Source: 'Cynodon dactylon' phytoplasma (lineage in GTDB: Bacteria; Bacillota_I; Bacilli_A; Acholeplasmatales; Acholeplasmataceae). From it: a DNA stretch of 43,152 bases. The notes beneath the pieces were generated by a model. The model saw nothing but the letters and a program-made list of their open reading frames with translations. It was not told where the DNA came from and did no database searches. Made by a program: the position numbers and the translations under genes. The stretch covers positions 1 to 43,152 of the forward strand of contig NZ_VWOH01000004.1 in the NCBI RefSeq assembly GCF_009268075.1, given 5' to 3'. Of the stretch, positions 23,760 to 31,182 are shown in pieces. Numbering within the stretch: position 1 is the stretch's first letter; each line of letters begins with the position of its first letter.

Positions 23760-25055
23760 TTAATTATTAAAATTATATATTTTTTCAAAAGCTTTTTGTA
23801 TATCTTCTTTTAATACGATATTTCTTTTGTTTTTAGCTGTATTTCTTATAATAGCATTTAATAATTGTTCTAATACTCTATTAGCTTTTTTTTCTTCAGA
23901 AAATTTTTCTATTTTAGCATTTATATCTTTAATAAGATAATTAAAAGCTTCTGAATTATAATTATTTTTTCTTTGTTTTATTCTAGTTTCTAAAAATATT
24001 TTTCTTTCATTTTCATTTAATGTTTTTACTTCTATATGATAATCAAAACGAGATTTAATTGCTTCATCTAATTGATTAAAATGATTAGTTGCTCCTATAA
24101 TTAAAATAGGTTTGTTAGGATCATTTTCTGTGCTTGTTAGTTCTATTTTGAATTGATTCACTATATTAGCCAAATCTTTATTAGAGTTTTCCCCTAAATT
24201 AGATAAATTTTTAAAAATTTCTTCACATTCATCTAAAAATATAATAGAAGCTTTAATATTAGGTTTTTTGTTATTATTTCTCACATCTCGAAATAAGTTT
24301 CTTACTTTTTGTGGTGATTCTCCCAAATAAGAACAAGAAAATTCTGGAGATGCTATTTCATAAAAAGATACTTGATCTCCTGCTTTAAGTGATAAACTTC
24401 TAGCTAATAATGTTTTTCCAGTTCCAGGACAACCATATAAAATAACTCCTTTAGGATTATCTATAACACCTAATTTTTCATTAGAATAATTTTCTGTATT
24501 TTGTAAATAATCTAAAAATTCTTCTAAAGCTTCTTTTTCTTTTTGCATTCCAATAATTTCTTCATAAGGAATAAATTTTTTTTTATTTTTAGGAAAAAAA
24601 ATAGTATCTGGATGAAAATCAGAATATTTTTCTGTTTCTTTTAATTTATTTGATAAATTATTATTTTTTGAATTTTGTTCGTTATTAGAGTTTAAATTAT
24701 CTATTTTATTACGATATTTTTTAATACTTTCTTTATTTTGTTTTATATCTTTTTTTAAAGAATTTAGTTCATCTGAAATTTGATTTTCTATATTTTTTTT
24801 AATAATAGGGTTTACAATTCTTTTTACTTGTTCTTCTTCGATATCTCTTTCAATGCAATTAATATCATTATAATCATTATTATTATTTATAATTTCTTTT
24901 AATATTTCTTCAATTTTATTTTTGTTTAACTTTTGTTGATTATTTTTTTCTATACTATAATTTACAATATATTTTATGTAATATATATTTATTATTAAAA
25001 ATAGAAGAATAATTAAAATTAAAAAGATTCTTGATTTGATCATGTTTTTTTTCAT
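23760..25055 (-). CDS. membrane-anchored AAA+ ATPase, FtsH-like without protease domain
   Basis: A 431-residue protein with one N-terminal membrane segment (residues 10-31), a predicted coiled-coil rich region (about 45-140) and a single AAA+ domain. Walker A GCPGTGKT is at 208-215, Walker B IIFLDE at 271-276, sensor 1 GATN at 321-324 and KSRFD near 334-338, followed by the helical lid. The HExxH zinc-protease domain of FtsH is missing and nothing like it follows. Such AAA+ proteins accompany true FtsH copies in phytoplasmas and have been discussed as virulence-linked. It overlaps the preceding gene by 4 bases (ATGA), indicating translational coupling. The substrate is unknown; the neighbours are the obvious candidates. 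Confidence 0.88.
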   Translation of the reverse strand: MKKNMIKSRIFLILIILLFLIINIYYIKYIVNYSIEKNNQQKLNKNKIEEILKEIINNNNDYNDINCIERDIEEEQVKRIVNPIIKKNIENQISDELNSLKKDIKQNKESIKKYRNKIDNLNSNNEQNSKNNNLSNKLKETEKYSDFHPDTIFFPKNKKKFIPYEEIIGMQKEKEALEEFLDYLQNTENYSNEKLGVIDNPKGVILYGCPGTGKTLLARSLSLKAGDQVSFYEIASPEFSCSYLGESPQKVRNLFRDVRNNNKKPNIKASIIFLDECEEIFKNLSNLGENSNKDLANIVNQFKIELTSTENDPNKPILIIGATNHFNQLDEAIKSRFDYHIEVKTLNENERKIFLETRIKQRKNNYNSEAFNYLIKDINAKIEKFSEEKKANRVLEQLLNAIIRNTAKNKRNIVLKEDIQKAFEKIYNFNN

Positions 25056-25537
25056 ATCTTTTTTTGTTTTATTTTATTATTTTTTTTCATTTTAATTTTT
25101 AATCTTATTTTTTGATTTTCGATTTTTAATTTATTTAAATTTTTATTTTTTATAAGAAGTTCTTTTTGATTATATAAAGATATGTAATAGTCTTGATTTT
25201 TGTTAATATTTTTTTTTATTTGATTGATATATTCATTTTTTGTTATTGTGTAAATCAAATATAATAAAATTTTAAAAATTTTATTAAAAAAATTTTTGAA
25301 AAAATTATATTTTTCAATTTTTTTTTCTATTGATCCTATTTCATCAATATGAAATATATAATGGGAATCAGAGTATGTTTTATTATTATCTTCATCATAA
25401 ATTGTTGAAGGCCATAAAATCAAAATTTTTTTTATATCTGGAATATTTATAAAATCTTCTATATAATTAAATGTTTTTTTTTTATTATCAATATCATTAA
25501 ATTTTTTAAATTTGTTGATTTTAATTTCATTTTTCAT
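25052..25537 (-). CDS. membrane protein of unknown function, probably the C-terminal part of the 25723-26526 gene
   Basis: From the ATG at 25537 this is 161 residues, with ILILWPSTIYDED and YIFHIDEIGS, one hydrophobic segment (about 91-101, FKILLYLIYTI) and a very basic C-terminus. There is no good ribosome site before this ATG, while the frame is open without a stop for another 68 codons upstream, to 25741, exactly to an A10 tract at the end of the preceding gene, which is in the +1 frame relative to it. I therefore think it is the second half of one gene of about 490 codons. Its stop overlaps the AAA+ start. No family recognised. Confidence 0.6.
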   Translation of the reverse strand: MKNEIKINKFKKFNDIDNKKKTFNYIEDFINIPDIKKILILWPSTIYDEDNNKTYSDSHYIFHIDEIGSIEKKIEKYNFFKNFFNKIFKILLYLIYTITKNEYINQIKKNINKNQDYYISLYNQKELLIKNKNLNKLKIENQKIRLKIKMKKNNKIKQKKI

Positions 25538-25722
25538 GTTTAAGTAGCAAAAAAAAAGATCATATTTAAAATTTTGATTATAATAGACAATGTTTTTTTT
25601 GAATTCTTTATATAGATTACAATTTTGGAATTTTTCTAAATCCTTTAATAGTTGCTCTTTTTTATTAAAATTAATTAATACATGTTCTTTAATTTTTTTT
25701 TGATTTGTAATGATTTTGGGAT

Positions 25723-26526
25723 TTATTTTTTTATTTTTTTTTTAAAAAAAGAATCATTATTTTTTTCTATATTTTTAATAATTTTATATTTTTCTATTTC
25801 TTTACATATGATAACGTTATCTTGATTTATTATATCGAATTCAATATATAATTCGATTTTTTGGTTTTTATAAAGTTGATCTTCTATATTATTTAAATTT
25901 TTATTATGATGAAAAATTTTAATTAAAATCTCTTTTTTGCCTTTAAAAATAGGTATTTTATTTTTGTTTTCTGTTTTTTGTTTCCATTCATTATTTTTTT
26001 TAAAAAAAACTTCTATATCAAATTGATTTGTAATATTGTGCTTTATTATTTTTTCATTTTCATAATAATCATTATTTTTCATATTTGTTTTTTTTAAAAA
26101 AAATCTAGTTTTTATATGAATATAAGAATTTTTATTTTTAAATAATTTATGAGAAATTTTTTCATTATCAATATATAAAACAGAATTTAAGTCATTTTTT
26201 TTATTATTTTTTTGTATTGAAAGTAATTCTGCTTCATTTTCAAAATTTTGGCAGAAAAAAAAATTAAAGTAATATTCTTGATTTATATTATTTTGAACAA
26301 TATTTTGATTTTTTTCTTTTAGTTCATTTTGAACAATTAAATATTTTTTTTTTTCTAATTTTATAAATTTAACATTATTTGTTTCAAATATTTTTTTTGT
26401 ATTATTAAACAATAGATTTTTTTGTGCTTGAATTAAATTAAAATTTTGTTCTAAAAGAATCATAAATATGAATAAAATTTTATTCATATTTATGACTTTA
26501 TTAATTAAATTTTTTATTTTTAACAT
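25723..26526 (-). CDS. secreted protein of unknown function
   Basis: A 267-residue product with a signal sequence: Lys-rich N-terminus, then MNKILFIFMILL and a likely cut after IQAQ near residue 35. A start at the internal ATG (residue 14) is also possible; that ATG lies within a perfect 36-bp palindrome. The mature part looks beta-rich and is Asn/Lys-rich, with FFCQNFENEAELL and two stretches such as IELYIEFDIINQDN that could be strands of an immunoglobulin-like fold (inference only). It ends at an A10 tract that may shift translation into the 161-residue frame. It lies 37 bases after the repeat protein gene, same strand. Confidence 0.7.
   Translation of the reverse strand: MLKIKNLINKVINMNKILFIFMILLEQNFNLIQAQKNLLFNNTKKIFETNNVKFIKLEKKKYLIVQNELKEKNQNIVQNNINQEYYFNFFFCQNFENEAELLSIQKNNKKNDLNSVLYIDNEKISHKLFKNKNSYIHIKTRFFLKKTNMKNNDYYENEKIIKHNITNQFDIEVFFKKNNEWKQKTENKNKIPIFKGKKEILIKIFHHNKNLNNIEDQLYKNQKIELYIEFDIINQDNVIICKEIEKYKIIKNIEKNNDSFFKKKIKK
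25734..25750 (-). other. T7A10 slippery tract joining two frames
   Basis: In the mRNA, seven U are followed by ten A near the end of the 25723-26526 frame. A -1 shift on the A run, after a TAA of the other frame at 25742-25744, would continue translation through 25052. Confidence 0.6.
26460..26495. repeat. perfect 36-bp palindrome in the start region of the 25723-26526 gene
   Basis: Each 18-base arm (TCATAAATATGAATAAAA and its complement) meets without spacer. It covers codons 11-22 of the long frame, including the internal ATG. It could be a protein-binding operator or, in RNA, a long hairpin over the start region. Confidence 0.9.
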
Positions 26527-26563
26527 AATATTTTGTATATTTCTTTATTTTAATTTTATAGAT

Positions 26564-28003
26564 TTATGCTGATTGTTTTTGTAATGAATTAGAAGTGTTA
26601 ACTATTTTAAATTTTGTTTTATTTGTTTTTTGTTTTTGTGTATTTTTTGGTAAATTTTTAGATATTCCAGTTTTACCAAAGTTATCTTTATAGCTGTTAG
26701 TGTATGAATTTCCGTTATTATCAACTAATTCATAATCAATTAAAAACATTAGTGTAGGTGTATCATTATCGTCATTAGCAAAATCTGTATATTTTATATT
26801 TCTGTGAGTATTATTTAAGTTATATTCGTTAAAGAAAGATTCTAATGTTTCTTGATTTAAACTTTCATTAGCGTAAAAATTAATTTTAATATCATAAGAA
26901 ATATACTCATCTGAACAATTTTTTTGTTTCGTTTCTAATTCTAAAATTATATTATTTGTTTCCTGTTCTTTTTGATTAATATCATTTAAATTGTTTAATC
27001 TTTGAAATTCTTCATGATTTAATTGACCTAATTTTTTATGATTTAATTGATCTATAATTTTTTTAACTTCATTTTCTTTTTTATTATTATCATTCAGATT
27101 ATTTAATTGATTTGTTTCTTCGTTACTTATGTTGTTATTTATTTTTTGATTTAACTCATTTATAATTTTTTGTACTTCTTGATCTTTTTTATTAATATCT
27201 TTTAAATTATTTAATCTGTTTTCTTCATTAGTAGATAATGCGATACCTTTTTTAATATTTAATTTATCTACAATTTTTTGTATTTCTTGATCTTTTTTAT
27301 TAATATCTTTTAAATTATTTAATCTGTTTTGTTCTTCTTGTGAAAAAATTTCATTAGATTTTTTAGGAATAAACATTTCAGGTCTATTTAATTGACCTGA
27401 TGAATTTAAATAATCTGTATATTTTCCAGATGTATTTTCTTGTTTTTTATAGGATATTTCTATTGGTAAAATAGAAGTTTCTTTAATTTGATTAGGAGAA
27501 TTGGCATCAAATATTTCTGTTACTATATCTATATTATCTTTAGAATTTATTATCAAAATATTATCTTCAGGTTTATTGTTTTTTGATACTAAATAAACTT
27601 TATAATGTATATCTAACCATCTGTTACTTTTTAAAATGTCATATGCTGTTTGACTTTTTAATTGATTTTTTAATTTATTTTGATCTAATTCTACTTCATG
27701 TATTTCTTCAATATTGTAAGTTTGTTGATCAGTATCTATAAAAGGAATGTTTAAAGCTATAAGTTGTTTTGTGTTAGAAGAAGATTCTGATTTAAAATTA
27801 GTTTTTAAAAATTTTTGATTTACAATCCCCATTTTATAATTTCTTTGAAAAAATTGTGTTTGGGAAAAATATTCTATTAATGCATAAACCAAAGAAGGTA
27901 TTATAACAATACTAATAGAAATCAAAATTATTTGTGAGGTCATTTTTTTTAATTTTGTTGCTTTTTCAAATTGATTTTGTTTTTTTCTTTTTTTATTTAT
28001 CAT
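26564..28003 (-). CDS. membrane-anchored tandem-repeat protein
   Basis: A 479-residue product that I do not recognise. It has a basic N-terminus, one membrane segment (about residues 24-44) and a large domain predicted outside. Residues 90-215 contain probable beta strands (WLDIHYKVYLVSKNN, ISYKK). Residues 220-363 are four repeats of exactly 36 residues with core NRLNNLKDINKKDQE, probably a helical rod. Residues 364-479 include YISYDIKINFYANES and TLMFLIDYELVDNNGN, resembling an earlier strand pattern. First gene of the cassette, with TTAATCC-complementary GGATTAAAAAAAATG as its start region (AAGGA about 10 bases upstream). Likely surface-exposed, host-contacting or a partner of the AAA+ protein. 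Confidence 0.75.
   Translation of the reverse strand: MINKKRKKQNQFEKATKLKKMTSQIILISISIVIIPSLVYALIEYFSQTQFFQRNYKMGIVNQKFLKTNFKSESSSNTKQLIALNIPFIDTDQQTYNIEEIHEVELDQNKLKNQLKSQTAYDILKSNRWLDIHYKVYLVSKNNKPEDNILIINSKDNIDIVTEIFDANSPNQIKETSILPIEISYKKQENTSGKYTDYLNSSGQLNRPEMFIPKKSNEIFSQEEQNRLNNLKDINKKDQEIQKIVDKLNIKKGIALSTNEENRLNNLKDINKKDQEVQKIINELNQKINNNISNEETNQLNNLNDNNKKENEVKKIIDQLNHKKLGQLNHEEFQRLNNLNDINQKEQETNNIILELETKQKNCSDEYISYDIKINFYANESLNQETLESFFNEYNLNNTHRNIKYTDFANDDNDTPTLMFLIDYELVDNNGNSYTNSYKDNFGKTGISKNLPKNTQKQKTNKTKFKIVNTSNSLQKQSA
26915..27346 (-). repeat. four tandem 108-bp coding repeats
   Basis: Units start at residues 220, 256, 292 and 328 of the protein, each exactly 36 residues. The shared core is ENxLNNLxDxNxKxxEvxkII. 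The first two copies are most alike, copies three and four more diverged, as expected from old duplication with drift. Confidence 0.9.
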
Positions 28004-28195
28004 TTTTTTTAATCCTTATTAGAATATTTTTAATTTTTAAATATTTATTAAATTATTTGAAAAATTGAATCATTTTTTATAAATTTTTAGAATTTTAAAA
28101 TAAAATATATTAAGAGACAAAGTAATAATCCTGTTAAGAAACGTAAACGTACTAAATTTTATCTCATAGAAATTAAATTTTAAAATTTAGTTAAA

Positions 28196-28223
28196 ATGAT
28201 ATAGTAAATTTTTTTTTTGTCAA
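28196..28223 (-). promoter_or_regulatory. promoter of the repeat protein / AAA+ cassette
   Basis: On the minus strand TTGACA (28218-28223) and TATCAT (28196-28201) are 16 bases apart. The start codon is about 190 bases downstream, leaving a long leader (28004-28190). The leader includes a patch of more mixed sequence at 28095-28170 with a repeated ACGTAAACGT, otherwise nothing recognised. Confidence 0.45.
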
Positions 28224-28317
28224 TAAATTTTATTTTTTTTAAAAAAAAAAAAAATTAAATAAATTTTAATTTTTTTATAATTAATTTATACAAAAAGTAT
28301 TTTTATTTAAAATAATT

Positions 28318-29649
28318 TTATTTTTCGCCTGCTATAGATAATTTGCCTATGTAAACACTTGAACTTCCAAATCCTGATATATCAAATAAAAAATCATTAG
28401 AAATTTCTTTCAAACGAGAAAGAATGTCAAAAAAATTACCTGAAACTACAATCATTTTTATTGGTTTTGTTATTTTACCTTTTTCTATTTTAAAACCTTC
28501 AGCTTGAATACTAAAATCACCGGTAATATTATTAATACCAGCATGCAGTCCTATTAAATTATCAATTAAAATTCCTTTTTTGATAGGAGAAATCATTTCA
28601 TCAAAATTTTTAATTCCTCTTTTTAAATAACAATTACTCATTTTAATTTGATTATTAAAAGAATTTCCAGTCGGAATAGTTTTAAAAATATGAGCTGTTT
28701 TTAAATTATGAATAAATTGTTTGAATATTCCTTTTTCGACAATTATTTTTTTTTTACTTGGTATACCTTCATCATCAAAACTATATTGAAAAAAAGCAGA
28801 AGATTTTGTAGGATCATCGATGATAGTGACTTTGCTTGAAGCTATTTTTTTATTTATTTTATTTTTGAATTTAGTTAAATTACGATATGCATTTAAACCG
28901 CTAAAAACACTACTAAAACTTTTAAGAAGTTTAGCAAAAGTTTTATTAGAAAAAACTGTACAATAAGAACCTGATTGGATAGAAGTAGCGCCTATTTTTT
29001 TTTCACCTTTTTCTATTATTTGATTTGCATATTCTTCTATATTTAAATTTTCAAATTTTTTAACTATAAAATATTCTGAAATTTCTTCTATTTGATTATT
29101 TTTTTCAAAAATACATGTTATATATATTGTTACAAAATTTTCTTCTGATTCCAAATTTAAACCTTTTGAGTTGATTATTTTTTTTTTAGAATGTGTTTCG
29201 CTATAAGAAATCATTTCTATTTTTTTACATAAATGGTTTTTAGATATTTTTTTATATAATTCGAATAATATATTGTGTTTTTTTTGTGATTCTATTTTTT
29301 CAAAATTAAAATTTTGATTTTCAATAATAGGATAATCAGAAATCTTGCCTTTGAAAATATAATCTTGAGAATCAAAATGAGATACTTTGATTTGTTTTTT
29401 TAAAATTTTCAAAATTTTATCTAACATATTATCATCTATTTTTTCTAAATAAATACTTGATTTTTTATTTTTATATAATCCTTTTATAATAGTTGAAATT
29501 AATTCACTTTTAGTTTTTTCATATATTTTGTTATTTTCTAGACTTATAGTTAAATTTTTATCTTCATTTATTAAAAATTCTAAAGCTTCGAATTTTTTTT
29601 CATTAATAGCATTTTGAAACCATTTTTCATAATCTATTTTATTATTCAT
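28318..29649 (-). CDS. pmbA: TldE/PmbA family protein, partner of TldD
   Basis: Non-catalytic half of the heterodimeric TldD/TldE metalloprotease, which degrades or matures small peptides. About 443 residues from the ATG at 29649, chosen because GGGAGG lies 11 bases upstream; a longer frame to 29670 has no such site. The C-terminal half shows the family pattern FFQYSFDDEGIPSKKK, the GNSFNNQIKMSN segment, GIKNFDEMI and near the end AGINNITGDFSIQAEGF and GNFFDIL. As in other TldE proteins there is no HExxxH. The start overlaps the tldD stop by 8 bases, so translation is coupled. Confidence 0.9.
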   Translation of the reverse strand: MNNKIDYEKWFQNAINEKKFEALEFLINEDKNLTISLENNKIYEKTKSELISTIIKGLYKNKKSSIYLEKIDDNMLDKILKILKKQIKVSHFDSQDYIFKGKISDYPIIENQNFNFEKIESQKKHNILFELYKKISKNHLCKKIEMISYSETHSKKKIINSKGLNLESEENFVTIYITCIFEKNNQIEEISEYFIVKKFENLNIEEYANQIIEKGEKKIGATSIQSGSYCTVFSNKTFAKLLKSFSSVFSGLNAYRNLTKFKNKINKKIASSKVTIIDDPTKSSAFFQYSFDDEGIPSKKKIIVEKGIFKQFIHNLKTAHIFKTIPTGNSFNNQIKMSNCYLKRGIKNFDEMISPIKKGILIDNLIGLHAGINNITGDFSIQAEGFKIEKGKITKPIKMIVVSGNFFDILSRLKEISNDFLFDISGFGSSSVYIGKLSIAGEK

Positions 29650-31024
29650 TTTTTTTGTTTCCTCCCACAATCATTTCTGTGACTCTAATGGTAGGTTGTC
29701 CTAAATCTACAGGAACATATCCAGATATAGAACCACAATAACCTTGGCTAAAATCTAAGTCATTTCCTACTCGATCTATTTTTAACAAAATATCTTGGCC
29801 ATATCCTATCAACATCATTCCTTTAACAGGTTTTGTTAATTTTCCTTTTTCTATTAAATAACCTAGAGTTACCATAAAGTTAAATTCTCCCGTAGTAGTT
29901 AAAACAGTACCTCCTCCTAATTGTTCAGCATAAAGTCCATAATCAGTTTCTTTTATAATTGTTTCTGGTTTATCTTTTCCAGCCGCAATATAAGTTGAAT
30001 TCATTCTAGATGTAGGCGAATATTTGTAAGATTCTCTTCTTGATGAACCCGTTGGTTTCATATTTATTTTAAGGCCATTGCGATAATCCACTAAATAGTT
30101 TTTTAAAATTCCTTTTTCTATTAAAAGATTATTTTGTGTTTGTATACCTTCATCATCTATATTTAATTTTCCCCAGTATTTAGGTATATTACCATTATCA
30201 AAAGCAGTTACTAATTCTGAAGCTATTTTTTTATTGAGTTTACCACAAAAAGGTGATAAATTCTTCGCAATTGCTGTAGCTTCTAAAGAATGGCCGCAGG
30301 CTTCATGAAAAATAACCCCTCCAGAACCTTTATTTAAAATAACTGTCATTTTTTGAGGTTTTAATTCTATCGCATTTAACAAAACAATGGAATTATAAGC
30401 TACTTTTTTAGCTTTTTCTTCTAAATTTACAATATCAAAAAAATCTAAACCAGTTGAAAGGCCAATGTTATCATGAAATTCTTGTAAATTTTTATCTTTT
30501 TTTGATATTGATGTTAAACTACATCTTATATATGGTCTAAAGTCTTTTTGATAAATTCCTTGAGAATTAGCTACTAAGATTTTTTGTTCTTTTTCTTCTA
30601 AATTTATAATGCTTTTTTTGATTTGTTCGTCATAATCTAAAATTATTTTAGATAAATTTATCATTTTTTTAATCTTTGTTTTTATATTTATTTTTTTAAA
30701 TTTTTCATTGAATTTTAAAATTTTTTCTTTTTTAAAATTTATTTTTGAATATTTTTTATTTGATATTTTATTTTGCGTTTCTTTTAGAATCAAACTTACT
30801 ATTTTTTCGTAGTTTACTTGATTAGTATAAATATAAACTTCTTCTGTTTTTTTTAATAAACGTATTCCTACTCCGAATATATATTGATTATTGTATGATA
30901 TTACTTTTTTGTTTATTATTTTTAAATTACTGTTATATGTATCTTCCAAGAAAATTTCTGCAAAATCAAATCCTTGTTGAATAGATATTTCCAGAATTTT
31001 TCTTATTTCTGTTTTTTTTAGCAT
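29642..31024 (-). CDS. tldD: metalloprotease TldD
   Basis: Catalytic half of the TldD/TldE protease, known from processing of microcin B17 and antitoxin CcdA in E. coli. The 460-residue product carries the zinc motif HEACGH (His240, Glu241, His245) in GSGGVIFHEACGHSLEA, then DDEGIQTQ, PTGSSRRESYKYSPTSRMNS, and a C-terminal GEFNFMVTLGYLIEKGK with CGSISGYVPVDLGQPT supplying the third ligand Cys region. AAAGGAG precedes the ATG and a TATAAT lies at 31053-31058. Its natural peptide substrate here is unknown. Confidence 0.95.
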   Translation of the reverse strand: MLKKTEIRKILEISIQQGFDFAEIFLEDTYNSNLKIINKKVISYNNQYIFGVGIRLLKKTEEVYIYTNQVNYEKIVSLILKETQNKISNKKYSKINFKKEKILKFNEKFKKINIKTKIKKMINLSKIILDYDEQIKKSIINLEEKEQKILVANSQGIYQKDFRPYIRCSLTSISKKDKNLQEFHDNIGLSTGLDFFDIVNLEEKAKKVAYNSIVLLNAIELKPQKMTVILNKGSGGVIFHEACGHSLEATAIAKNLSPFCGKLNKKIASELVTAFDNGNIPKYWGKLNIDDEGIQTQNNLLIEKGILKNYLVDYRNGLKINMKPTGSSRRESYKYSPTSRMNSTYIAAGKDKPETIIKETDYGLYAEQLGGGTVLTTTGEFNFMVTLGYLIEKGKLTKPVKGMMLIGYGQDILLKIDRVGNDLDFSQGYCGSISGYVPVDLGQPTIRVTEMIVGGNKKNE

Positions 31025-31182
31025 TAATTTTAAATTCTCTCCTTTTTATTTCATTATATTTAAATTTTTTTTTTCACAATAAAAATATATATAAATGAAT
31101 ATAAAATAAAAAAAAATATAAATATAAATATATTTATATTTTTTCATTTTAAATAAACAAATTATTAATAAAAAAAATATTA

